Source of the DNA: Bacillota bacterium
GTDB lineage: Bacteria; Bacillota; Clostridia; Lachnospirales; Lachnospiraceae
NCBI GenBank assembly: GCA_023414355.1
Contig: JAEZOB010000042.1
Location: 248,001 to 312,000 of the forward strand
Length of the DNA: 64,000 nt
Direction: 5' to 3'
Made by a program: the position numbers and the translations under genes. Below, one piece after another: positions 35,567 through 44,293 of this stretch. Position 1 is the first letter of the stretch, and every line of letters starts with the position of its first letter. Below the pieces are notes generated by a model. The model worked only from the letters and a program-made list of their open reading frames with translations, had not been told where the DNA came from and ran no database searches.

Positions 35567-36064
35567 ATGAGTAAAAAAGTAGCTATTCTTATGGGCAGTG
35601 ACAGTGATATGCCGGTGGTAAAGGGAGCCGTAAATACACTGAAGAATTACGGAATAGAGGTCGAGGTACATGTGATGAGCGCACACCGCACTCCGAAGCT
35701 TGCCTGTGATTTTGCAGCAGCAGCAAGAGCGAACGGATTTGGTGTGATGATCTGTGCTGCTGGTAAAGCAGCCCATCTCGCAGGTATTATAGCTGCTCAT
35801 ACTACCCTGCCGGTGATCGGTATTCCGATCAAGTCCTCCACAATGGATGGTCTTGATTCTCTGCTTTCCACAGTCCAGATGCCTAAGGGTATCCCGGTTG
35901 CGACCGTTGCTATCGATGGGGCTGACAATGCAGGTCTTCTTGCTGTTCAGATCCTGGCTGTCCATGACGATGCACTGAGTGCAAAGCTTGAGCAGTTTAA
36001 AGAAGATATGGTAAAGGAAGTTGTCAAAAAGGATGAAAAGCTGCAGACAGAAGCCTGGTGGTAA
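35567..36064 (+). CDS. purE: N5-carboxyaminoimidazole ribonucleotide mutase (class I PurE)
   Basis: A 165-residue enzyme of purine biosynthesis that moves the carboxyl group of N5-CAIR. ILMGSDSDMPV, SAHRTP with the catalytic His, and AAGKAAHLAGIIAAHTTLPV are present. The ATG at 35567 has GGAGG 8 bases upstream; an ATG at 35540 does not. It is alone, flanked by its own promoter and terminator, rather than in a pur operon. Confidence 0.95.
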   Translation: MSKKVAILMGSDSDMPVVKGAVNTLKNYGIEVEVHVMSAHRTPKLACDFAAAARANGFGVMICAAGKAAHLAGIIAAHTTLPVIGIPIKSSTMDGLDSLLSTVQMPKGIPVATVAIDGADNAGLLAVQILAVHDDALSAKLEQFKEDMVKEVVKKDEKLQTEAWW

Positions 36065-36086
36065 AACCATATAAAATCTAATAGAC

Positions 36087-36131
36087 AGAGGCAGGACATT
36101 CGCACCCAAAGGGTGGAAGGCTCCTGCCTCT
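36087..36131. terminator. Bidirectional terminator between purE and the GT2 gene
   Basis: AGAGGCAGGA (36087-36096) pairs with TCCTGCCTCT (36122-36131), with a smaller inner CACCC/GGGTG stem. A T-rich tract follows on the plus strand. It lies between convergent genes. Confidence 0.85.
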
Positions 36132-36136
36132 ATTAT

Positions 36137-39100
36137 TTATTTCTTCGTTCCGTAGCTTCCTTTCCTCTCAGCTTTCTCCCAGCCACCTTGCTTGTAAAGC
36201 ATCTGGAAGAAGGCACCGACTCTCCAAAAACTGATAAACTGTCTTGGCCCAAAGTTTTCTAAAATTGCATAGCCGATGAGTCTTAAGATATCTCCGATTG
36301 AGAAGGACTTCATATCACGTTCGGCAATCACCAGGGATGACACCGATATCATTGTTCCGAATAATATGGTACAGACAAACAGTATTAATACTATTTCTTG
36401 ATTCAACAAGCCCAGGAAAAGAGCTACTATCACCATCAGATAACCCTGAAACTCCAGCATAGGTCCAAGCATTTCAAATAGGAAAAAATATGGCATAGCC
36501 ACCAATCCTATCCTGCCATATCCGGGATTGAATATCATCTTCTGATGAAAAGACAGAATATCTATTAATCCTTTATGCCAACGATACCTTTGCTTTTTTA
36601 GTATTTTTAACGTTTCCGGTACCTCTGTCCAACAATTGGCATTAAAGCTGTAACGAATCCTATAGTGAAGCTTGAGTTCCCTCATCAGCCTTGCGATACG
36701 GACCACCAGTTCCATATCCTCTCCTACGGTATCCTTTTCATACTTACCGCTACTGGTCAGATAGCCGCCGACACTGATCACTCGTTCCTTTCTGAATAAT
36801 CCAAATGCTCCGGATATGATCAAGAGACTATTCAGCTTCGCCCATCCCATTCTTCCTGCCATAAATGCACGTATGTATTCCATAGTCTGGAGTCTTGCAA
36901 GGCGGTTATCAGGTATTCGAATTTTTTTGATTTGTCCAAGCTCTACCGTACAACCGTTTATTGGCAGTATATTACCTCCCAGTGCAGGAGTTTCTATACC
37001 CTCATCTAAAGTCAGAGCAGCCAGCCGGAGAAGCGCTTCCTCTTCCAGCAGTGAATCCGCATCTATCCCACAATAATACTCCTTCTTGGCAATATTAATA
37101 CCTGCATTCAGGGAATCTGCTTTTCCCCCGTTTTCTTTATCAACTACAATCAGCTTAGGCAGGGAACGATTTAAATAAATTCCTCTGACAGTCTTCGTAT
37201 TCAGTCTTTTATCATAAAGATAATCTGCCCTTTTTAGATTAAAGTGCCGGATTAAAATATCGAGGGTATTATCCTTGGAGCCATCATTTACAATAATCAG
37301 CTCATAATCAGGATATTTCAAATTTAATAATGAATTAGCACTTTCAATAATGGTCTTCTCTTCATTATAAGCAGGGGCTATTATGGATACGGTCGGAAGA
37401 ATCCGTTCTTTAAATAATAATGCCTTGCTCTTCAGCAACCACATCTCGTTCTGCTTTTTCGCATGAAGTGCGGATAAGATCAGCAGCAGGAAATAAATAA
37501 AATTAATTGCCAGGGAATAAAAGGCAAGATAATAATTAAAATCAATGACAAAGCTTTTTAAATTCGCAAACAAATCAAGTTCTCGAATGCTGTCGTACTT
37601 TGTTATGAAATAGATAACCGGAACACATAAAATGCTGAAGCTCAGAATCACATACAAACGGATCAAAAGTTTTCTGTCCTTTTTCTCAGCACGAGGTAAA
37701 GCAGGCTCCCGATAAGGTGTCAGGTTCAGCTTATTCAATAAACGTTCATTCAGATATCTTCTTAAATCATCGGTTATAGAGTGATTTTCTGCAATAAGCT
37801 CTTTTATTACAGCAAGAAGTTCATTCTCTATTTCGACGTCCTTATTATTATTTAGAAAGTCAACGACCTCATTGGTTCTTCCCAACAAAAGAATCTCCTT
37901 AATGATCTGAGCCGCATCCTCTCTGTCCTGTCTATCAAGCTTCAGAATAAAATACTCAATTCGTCCTGCAAGGATTCTCGCCAACTCCTGCTTCTTCTGT
38001 AGGTTTTCTTCTTTTTTAAATGCCGCCGCGATCATAAGGATTGTTCTGGGACTTTTCTCAATGATGAATGAAATAGTATTTCCGGCTGTCCTAGCCGAAG
38101 AAGGATCTCCCAGCAACGAAAGTAGCAAATCCATCCTACCTTCACTATTTGTATTAGCCAGTGCTTTAATCGCATAATTCCGTATTTCATGATCCTCACA
38201 TTGGATATATTCTTCCCTAATCATGACTTCAGGATAATATTTTGATAGGATCTCGCAGGCTCGATAGACTAGTGACATATAATATTTCTCAGGATGAATG
38301 CTTGCCGGAAGCACCTTGTACCTCCTGCAATAGTAGGAAGCCTCCACTTGACCCTTATATTCACATACCATCTTATCGTGTGATGTAATATAGTGAATGC
38401 AATTTTTGCAACATTCTTTATTCTCTTGATAATATCTGGAAACTCTTAATACTCCCTGATTTCTATCGTTAATCAGCGCAATCAGAAAGTCTTTTGTTAA
38501 TTCCGAATAATAAGAGGCAGAAAAATCAAGGATTAATTCTTTCATTTCCAGAAGCCCGCTCTCCAGGATGATCGGTAAATAAGCGTAAAAAGCGTCTCCG
38601 AATTGTACTATCATCATATTTACCTTAGACCGGTAAAATTTGTGTGAATTTATCAGGGAATTCACCAATAGCGGGATGGAATCCGAATGACCGATATCAG
38701 TTAATGCATTTGCAATATAGATACGCACCGTAAAATCCTTTTCGATGATTAACGCCCTCTCTAGTGCAAGTCTGGAGGTTACCGTTCCTAACTCGCCGAG
38801 AATTACAATCGCCTTAAGTCGCTTCAGTTTTCTGCGAGATTTCAGATTTTTTAGGCTTTTCGCTTCTACCTGATCTATATCCAGGGCCTTCTCAAGGTCA
38901 TTTTTATGCTGCTGATCCAATATTATGATATGCTTGATCTTCAGATATTCCTCTGCCGACAGCTTTTTCTTTAATTTGATTTCCCTGCCTGATGCGACCT
39001 GATTTAGAAGCTCTACGAATTTTCTCTTTTGCTCCTGTTTATCTCCTTTTTTCAGCCTGGCAAGCATAAGTCGACTAATCAGAATGATATCTATTGTAAG

Positions 39101-39145
39101 CATAACGGCAGCAATTAATATCCATAAATTGATATCATTGTTCAT
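36137..39145 (-). CDS. HEAT-repeat/processive GT2 polysaccharide synthase-like membrane protein
   Basis: A 1002-residue fusion. One N-terminal helix (about residues 6-26) is followed by a cytosolic alpha-helical HEAT-like region (about 40-480) containing a Cys cluster near 245-275 (ECCKNCIHY, VCEYKG, YYCRR). Two membrane helices lie near 495-515 and 540-565. The GT2 domain runs from about 580 with SIIAPAYNEE, VNDGSKDNT, GIDADSLL and VGEDMELVV, ending in KQRYRWHKG (the Q-R-R-W signature of processive synthases). Further membrane helices follow near 870-985. It probably extrudes an exopolysaccharide, but the sugar is unknown. Its ATG overlaps the stop of the upstream sensor gene (ATGA), implying coupled expression. 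Confidence 0.85.
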   Translation of the reverse strand: MNNDINLWILIAAVMLTIDIILISRLMLARLKKGDKQEQKRKFVELLNQVASGREIKLKKKLSAEEYLKIKHIIILDQQHKNDLEKALDIDQVEAKSLKNLKSRRKLKRLKAIVILGELGTVTSRLALERALIIEKDFTVRIYIANALTDIGHSDSIPLLVNSLINSHKFYRSKVNMMIVQFGDAFYAYLPIILESGLLEMKELILDFSASYYSELTKDFLIALINDRNQGVLRVSRYYQENKECCKNCIHYITSHDKMVCEYKGQVEASYYCRRYKVLPASIHPEKYYMSLVYRACEILSKYYPEVMIREEYIQCEDHEIRNYAIKALANTNSEGRMDLLLSLLGDPSSARTAGNTISFIIEKSPRTILMIAAAFKKEENLQKKQELARILAGRIEYFILKLDRQDREDAAQIIKEILLLGRTNEVVDFLNNNKDVEIENELLAVIKELIAENHSITDDLRRYLNERLLNKLNLTPYREPALPRAEKKDRKLLIRLYVILSFSILCVPVIYFITKYDSIRELDLFANLKSFVIDFNYYLAFYSLAINFIYFLLLILSALHAKKQNEMWLLKSKALLFKERILPTVSIIAPAYNEEKTIIESANSLLNLKYPDYELIIVNDGSKDNTLDILIRHFNLKRADYLYDKRLNTKTVRGIYLNRSLPKLIVVDKENGGKADSLNAGINIAKKEYYCGIDADSLLEEEALLRLAALTLDEGIETPALGGNILPINGCTVELGQIKKIRIPDNRLARLQTMEYIRAFMAGRMGWAKLNSLLIISGAFGLFRKERVISVGGYLTSSGKYEKDTVGEDMELVVRIARLMRELKLHYRIRYSFNANCWTEVPETLKILKKQRYRWHKGLIDILSFHQKMIFNPGYGRIGLVAMPYFFLFEMLGPMLEFQGYLMVIVALFLGLLNQEIVLILFVCTILFGTMISVSSLVIAERDMKSFSIGDILRLIGYAILENFGPRQFISFWRVGAFFQMLYKQGGWEKAERKGSYGTKK

Positions 39146-41163
39146 TCTACCGTCTCCCTCTTGATTCTGTTACCTACAACACCGAGAAATTCACTCATCA
39201 TAATCGGCCTCTTGAAATAATGCTCAATCCCGAGCGCTGCTGCTCTTTTAATTGTATTCTCATCCTTCTGATATGATATCATGATAAAAGGTATCTCTTT
39301 AGTCGTGGAACCGGCCAGAAGCCTCTCCCTCAGAAGGAAGCCATCCATCTTTGGCAGCATAACTTCTGAAACAATCAAATTAATTTTTCTGACCTCTGCT
39401 AATTGATATGCTTCTTCTCCATCACTTGCAGTACATACCTGGTAACCATAATTCTCCAGAAAGGTTCTCATGACGCTGATGCTTACCTCATCTGTATCTA
39501 CTAAAAGAATCTCACATTTTCCAGAATACTCCCTCTCCTCAAGCTTGTCGGCATATATCTTATTATTGCCTGTAAGCTTTGCATAATTGAGTCGTTCTAA
39601 TGCCATTTCGAAGAATACCCTATCAAGGTTTTCTACTTTTCTGTTTCTAATCTCATGAAAACTGGCAATACCAATGGATACCGTAATCGGTTCAATAAAT
39701 TTCTTAGAAGCCGCAACCTCATTGCGAAATAATTCTGAGAACTCCTTGGCCTTTTCCTTTGTTGAATGCTGAATATAGAGAGCAAATTGTGTTTCCTTAA
39801 CGCGAAAGATCATATCAGCATTATCTTTGGCTTCCTTCAGTAGATAGACCAGGTTTCTCAGCGTCTCATCTACCTCCTGATCCCCTAGAGTATATCTCAA
39901 ATTTTCAATACGATCAGGACTTATTATAATCAGACAAGGATTTTGTTCCGAATTACCCTCCAAAATGCTTCTAATCTCACTAGATAAGAAGCTCTGAAAG
40001 AACTCATAGTTATAGATACCTGTTAAAGGACAACGAGTTAATTTATTCATTGCCTCATTAAGACCTTTTTCCAGACGCATATTTATTTCCTTCAGCATTT
40101 CGTTCTCTTTGTTGAGCTTAATCGCATCCTCTTCAAATCTCTTCAAATGAGACTGATATACCTGCGGTATCATTACCTCGTATTCCGAGGACAATGTTTT
40201 TACATAGGGCTCTAATAAAAGTAGCCAATTTAAGCCTTTTTTTGAGAGGATTTTTTCAAAAATCATATTCCATAGGATATTCCCGGTATAATTATAATCA
40301 GTAATCTCCATATCCTCATTCAACTGAATATCGATACCACTTAAAACCTCTATTACCTCTTCCTTCCCAAAAATGGAGTTCATGCGCTTGATGATCTTGT
40401 TGCATAGACCACTATAGCCTCCGGCTTTTGCAAGACTTTTATGAACAGGCTTCAACATAGTACCGCACTCCAGATTACGAAGTGCTATGATATGTTCCCG
40501 AATTCGCTCTTTGATCAGCGATCCGTGCTGAGGAGCAATCAAATTAATCTCCATACCCAAAAAGATATCCATACACGCACTCATAATGTCATGAGAAGGC
40601 ATATAATGCTCATGAAAGGTAAGCATACGTTCCATATAGCTATCATCGGCATATAAGTTCCAGGTGGATGCTGAAAAAGCTCCAAATAAATCGCTGGAGA
40701 ACAGGGTTTTCGTTTTATTATCATAGGTAACGATAGAACCGGCGAAATGCAGATATGGAGTAAGAATAAAACTAAGTTCCCTTCCGGTTTCAAATATAAA
40801 CTTAAATTTATTTTTACTAACCAGATAATATTCCGACTTTACTCCATAGTATCGTATCAGGGTTTGTGTCCGCCAATGGGTTATAATTTTAAACGTTGCA
40901 CCCCTTTGTTCAAACAAAGGTACTGCCGAACAAAAATCCGGATCCTCATGATGCAGTATTATGTACTTCAACTGTTCTAACGGTATCAAGCTGCATACAT
41001 TTTCATATACATATTCAAAATCCAGGACAGATCCAGGATCGATCAATACTGCTTCCTTACCCTCCACAATCAGATATGGCATGCAGTGAAGTCCATTCTC
41101 CTGTAGTCCGCTTCCTACAAAATAAATACCGTCCGCTATTTCTGCATATTTTTGAACTGCCAT
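39142..41163 (-). CDS. Di-iron (ODP/FprA-type) sensor fused to degenerate GGDEF and REC domains
   Basis: A 673-residue cytosolic protein. Residues 1-240 form a metallo-beta-lactamase fold of the FprA/ODP kind; likely iron ligands are in HHEDPDF (71-77), His139, Asp158 and His214. A coiled segment (about 350-380) leads to a GGDEF domain (385-540) whose signature is KETQF (456-460), so it cannot be a standard cyclase. A C-terminal receiver domain (about 550-670) has DTDE for the acidic pocket, Ser in IMISY and Lys in FKRP. Glu600 stands where the phosphorylated Asp should be (IVSEVMLPKMDG). AAGGGGG precedes the ATG. It is coupled to the GT2 synthase gene, which it may control in response to oxygen or redox state. 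That role is inference. Confidence 0.82.
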   Translation of the reverse strand: MAVQKYAEIADGIYFVGSGLQENGLHCMPYLIVEGKEAVLIDPGSVLDFEYVYENVCSLIPLEQLKYIILHHEDPDFCSAVPLFEQRGATFKIITHWRTQTLIRYYGVKSEYYLVSKNKFKFIFETGRELSFILTPYLHFAGSIVTYDNKTKTLFSSDLFGAFSASTWNLYADDSYMERMLTFHEHYMPSHDIMSACMDIFLGMEINLIAPQHGSLIKERIREHIIALRNLECGTMLKPVHKSLAKAGGYSGLCNKIIKRMNSIFGKEEVIEVLSGIDIQLNEDMEITDYNYTGNILWNMIFEKILSKKGLNWLLLLEPYVKTLSSEYEVMIPQVYQSHLKRFEEDAIKLNKENEMLKEINMRLEKGLNEAMNKLTRCPLTGIYNYEFFQSFLSSEIRSILEGNSEQNPCLIIISPDRIENLRYTLGDQEVDETLRNLVYLLKEAKDNADMIFRVKETQFALYIQHSTKEKAKEFSELFRNEVAASKKFIEPITVSIGIASFHEIRNRKVENLDRVFFEMALERLNYAKLTGNNKIYADKLEEREYSGKCEILLVDTDEVSISVMRTFLENYGYQVCTASDGEEAYQLAEVRKINLIVSEVMLPKMDGFLLRERLLAGSTTKEIPFIMISYQKDENTIKRAAALGIEHYFKRPIMMSEFLGVVGNRIKRETVE

Positions 41164-41225
41164 TCTACCAACCCCCTTATATCAGATAATTCTATTCTAT
41201 ACCAAGTTTCGACATTTTACCACTG

Positions 41226-43583
41226 TTATACTTCGTCCGTTTTTAAATTAATGCGAACCATTCCCGTACCCTCCGGTATAACCACTGTATCCCTACTAAC
41301 GGTTTCAAAGCTTCCGTTACTCACTTCGTCTATTCCTGTCAGATTCATCAATTTGATTCGATAAGGATATTTTGCTTGGGATTCTATGGTAATGATAGCA
41401 TCATTTTTATTAATCTTCATAACAAGAGCTGTCTCCATGTCCGGATGATATACTACAGTTTCAATGCTTGCTCCCTCCTGAAGCTCATAGACGTTCAAGG
41501 TCACCTGATCAGCATAATGATAGACAGCGTCTGTATCCACTGCACCGATCGGAAGAATGCTGTTTTCCCTTACATAAAGCGGAAGGCTTAAATATCCGTG
41601 TTTTTCCTGATACCAGCGTCCGCCGCATCTTACCTCCCCTGTAAAATAATTTGTCCAGCTTCCCTCCGGCAGATAATAACAAGCCATTCCGTCAGCACGA
41701 AAGATCGGAGCAACTAACAGGTTCTGCCCAAGCATATATTGTCTGTCCAGATAGCCGCAGGTAGGATCCTGGCCAAACTCCAAAATCATGCTTCTGACAG
41801 AAGGAATACCGGTTTTTGAGGTTTCTATTGCATTTGCGAACAGATATGGCATCAGGGATGCCTTTAACCTGGTAAAGAAACGAACCACATCCACGGCTTC
41901 CTCATCATAAGCCCAGGGTACACGATAAGAGGAGCTTCCATGAAGTCTGGAATGAGTGGATAATAATCCGAAGGCACACCAACGTTTATATACATCAGGG
42001 GTTGAGGTGTTCTCAAAGCCTCCGATATCATGACTCCAGAAACCAAAGCCGGACATTGTCAGTGAAAGTCCACCACGCAGGCTTTCTGCCATAGACTCAT
42101 AGTCTGACCAGCAATCACCGCCCCAGTGTACGGGAAATTTTTGCCCTCCGACCGTTGCACTTCTAGCGAAAAGAACTGCTTCATTTTTACCACGTTTTCG
42201 CTCTAGTAGCTCAAATACGGTACGATTATAAAGATAGGTGTAATAATTATGCATCTTAATCGGATCAGAACCGTCATAATAGGTTACATCTGTCGGTATT
42301 CTCTCTCCGAAATCCGTCTTAAAACAATCTACACCCATATCCAACAAACGCTCAAGCTTGGATGCAAACCAGCAACAAGCCTCCGGATTGGTGAAATCCA
42401 CGATTGCCATGCCGGACTGCCACATATCCCATTGCCATACATCCCCATTTCGGCGTTTGATAAAGTAGCCCTGATCAGCACCTTCCTGAAACAGAGCAGA
42501 TTCCTGTCCAATATAGCTATTAATCCAGACGCAAATCTTTAGTCCTTTTTCCTTCAGACGCCTTAGCATCCCTTCCGGATCAGGAAATACTCTGTTATCC
42601 CATAGAAAATCACTCCAATGGAACTCCTTCATCCAGAAGCAATCAAAATGGAATACCTTCAAGGGAATTCCCCGTCCGAGCATTCCGTCTACAAAGCTGT
42701 TTACGGTTACCTCATCATACTTGGTCGTAAAGGAGGTAGAAAGCCAAAGACCGAAGGTCCAGGCAGGAGGAATTGCAGGCTTACCGGTTAGATCTGTATA
42801 CTTAATCAGTACATCCTTCATCGTAGGCCCATTGATAATAAAGTAATCCAGGCTTTCACCCGGAACACTGAACTGTACCTTCTTCACGCTTTCAGAACCC
42901 ACTTCAAAGGAAACTCTCTCAGGATGATTTACAAAGACACCATAGCCCTGATTGGACAGATAGAACGGAATATTCTTATAAGTCTGTTCTGTTGAGGTTC
43001 CGCCGTCTTCATTCCAGATATCCACACTCTGACCGTTCTTTACGAAGGGTGTGAAACGTTCTCCCAGTCCGTAAACAAGCTCACCAACCGAAAGTGAGAG
43101 TCTCTCCCGCATAAAGGTGTCTGCCTCACTGCCGTCATCATATGCGAGACCCTTAAAATCCGCCTTGATGTAGGCAAGGTCCTTCAGACTGCTCTCCGTC
43201 AGCTTCTCTTCCCCACGTAAAAATGTCATTTTCCATTCTGCTTTATTGATTTCCACACGCAGCGTTCCACTGTATGCAATTAACAATTGTTCGCTCTCTT
43301 CGATCTCAAGTTTCCTGTCGCTTTGGCAATCTAATTCAAATTCTGGTGTCTTTGGCCTAACACCGAGATAATGTCTGCATTCAACTCTCAGCACCTCAGG
43401 CATCGGAGCTGTAATCTTAATAGTCAGAGTCACACCCCCGAGGGTATCCCCCCGATGATTAATGCGAAAGGTGGGGACACATAAGGTCACATTACCTTCC
43501 TCTTTCTTCACATAATAAACCTGGTTCGGCGAAAACACCTCTGTTCCCTTTTTTTGAAGCCAACATCCATTACTGAATTTCAT
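41226..43583 (-). CDS. GH31 alpha-xylosidase (YicI/XylS-like)
   Basis: A 785-residue cytosolic enzyme with the YicI plan: an N-terminal beta-domain, a TIM barrel and two C-terminal beta-domains. The nucleophile is Asp424 in KTDFGERIP, which is the alpha-xylosidase form of the motif. The acid/base is Asp490 in HWGGDCWSDYES, 66 residues later as in YicI. GGAGG lies before the ATG. It releases xylose from isoprimeverose-type ends of xyloglucan oligosaccharides. It is separated from the polysaccharide sensor gene by 62 bases and may be transcribed with it, although its role fits the sugar-degrading locus better. Confidence 0.92.
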   Translation of the reverse strand: MKFSNGCWLQKKGTEVFSPNQVYYVKKEEGNVTLCVPTFRINHRGDTLGGVTLTIKITAPMPEVLRVECRHYLGVRPKTPEFELDCQSDRKLEIEESEQLLIAYSGTLRVEINKAEWKMTFLRGEEKLTESSLKDLAYIKADFKGLAYDDGSEADTFMRERLSLSVGELVYGLGERFTPFVKNGQSVDIWNEDGGTSTEQTYKNIPFYLSNQGYGVFVNHPERVSFEVGSESVKKVQFSVPGESLDYFIINGPTMKDVLIKYTDLTGKPAIPPAWTFGLWLSTSFTTKYDEVTVNSFVDGMLGRGIPLKVFHFDCFWMKEFHWSDFLWDNRVFPDPEGMLRRLKEKGLKICVWINSYIGQESALFQEGADQGYFIKRRNGDVWQWDMWQSGMAIVDFTNPEACCWFASKLERLLDMGVDCFKTDFGERIPTDVTYYDGSDPIKMHNYYTYLYNRTVFELLERKRGKNEAVLFARSATVGGQKFPVHWGGDCWSDYESMAESLRGGLSLTMSGFGFWSHDIGGFENTSTPDVYKRWCAFGLLSTHSRLHGSSSYRVPWAYDEEAVDVVRFFTRLKASLMPYLFANAIETSKTGIPSVRSMILEFGQDPTCGYLDRQYMLGQNLLVAPIFRADGMACYYLPEGSWTNYFTGEVRCGGRWYQEKHGYLSLPLYVRENSILPIGAVDTDAVYHYADQVTLNVYELQEGASIETVVYHPDMETALVMKINKNDAIITIESQAKYPYRIKLMNLTGIDEVSNGSFETVSRDTVVIPEGTGMVRINLKTDEV

Positions 43584-43718
43584 TATTTACCTCCATTCCT
43601 TCGTATCTCCTTAAATTTTTCATACACTATTCCCAAACGAATTATAGTGAATTTTATCCTAATCTATCGGATAATGAAATGTTTTATTTTCGCATCTGAA
43701 TGGCTTATTTCTTCCTGA

Positions 43719-43766
43719 ATAAAAGGATATCCAAGTTCCGAAAACGGATCCGGGATATCCTTTTAT
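43719..43766. terminator. Terminator between the Nudix and GH31 genes
   Basis: ATAAAAGGATATCC (43719-43732) pairs perfectly with GGATATCCTTTTAT (43753-43766) around a 20-base loop holding a second CCG/CGG pairing. It follows the Nudix stop on the minus strand, so GH31 needs its own promoter in 43584-43718. Confidence 0.8.
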
Positions 43767-43787
43767 CTCAATTATTTTTACCAACTC

Positions 43788-44204
43788 TTATATAATATCC
43801 AACTGTTCAAAAATATGATTATTCGCAATATCGTGCAGTATCCCCTTAGCCAGATATTTCTTCATAGTCTTCTTATCTGCCCATAGATATCGCTCATGTT
43901 CTTCGGATAAGGTAACCTGATCCGTAAAACCATGACACAGATAATTCAGAATAACGGTCTGACGGTTCTCTTTCGATTGAAAGGTGGAAGCATAAAGTAG
44001 CCGCTCAACCTTTACTGTCAAACCGACCTCCTCCATAATTTCACGCTTTAGACCAGTCTCAAGATCCTCACCGAATTCCAGCTTTCCGCCGACAAACTCC
44101 CAGGAGCCACTACCGGAGATTTCTCCATAGGAGCGTTGTATAATCAAAGCCTTCTGCTGATAGATTATGATTGCCTTTAGAGCTACTACAATCTTATTCT
44201 CCAT
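43788..44204 (-). CDS. Nudix hydrolase (MutT/NudG-like)
   Basis: A 138-residue pyrophosphohydrolase. The Nudix box is complete: GKLEFGEDLETGLK followed by REIMEEVGL. WEFVGGK before the box resembles the WEFPGGK of CTP/8-oxo-dGTP pyrophosphatases, but with Val for Pro. The ATG at 44204 directly follows a purine-rich GGGGGAAGGCGGG; an ATG at 44267 would add 21 unconserved residues. Substrate is unknown; nucleotide-pool cleaning is a reasonable guess. Confidence 0.88.
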   Translation of the reverse strand: MENKIVVALKAIIIYQQKALIIQRSYGEISGSGSWEFVGGKLEFGEDLETGLKREIMEEVGLTVKVERLLYASTFQSKENRQTVILNYLCHGFTDQVTLSEEHERYLWADKKTMKKYLAKGILHDIANNHIFEQLDII

Positions 44205-44293
44205 CCCGCCTTCCCCCTTTGTTCCTATCCTTTCTTCTAATTCATATAGTAATACATTCTTTTCCAACCTGCAAGAAGTGATTTATATATTCT

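Noticed and set aside
35525..36109. 194-codon open frame on the minus strand across purE
   Set aside because: It is antisense to purE, which has full family motifs, a ribosome site and a promoter. The antisense frame has no recognisable domain.
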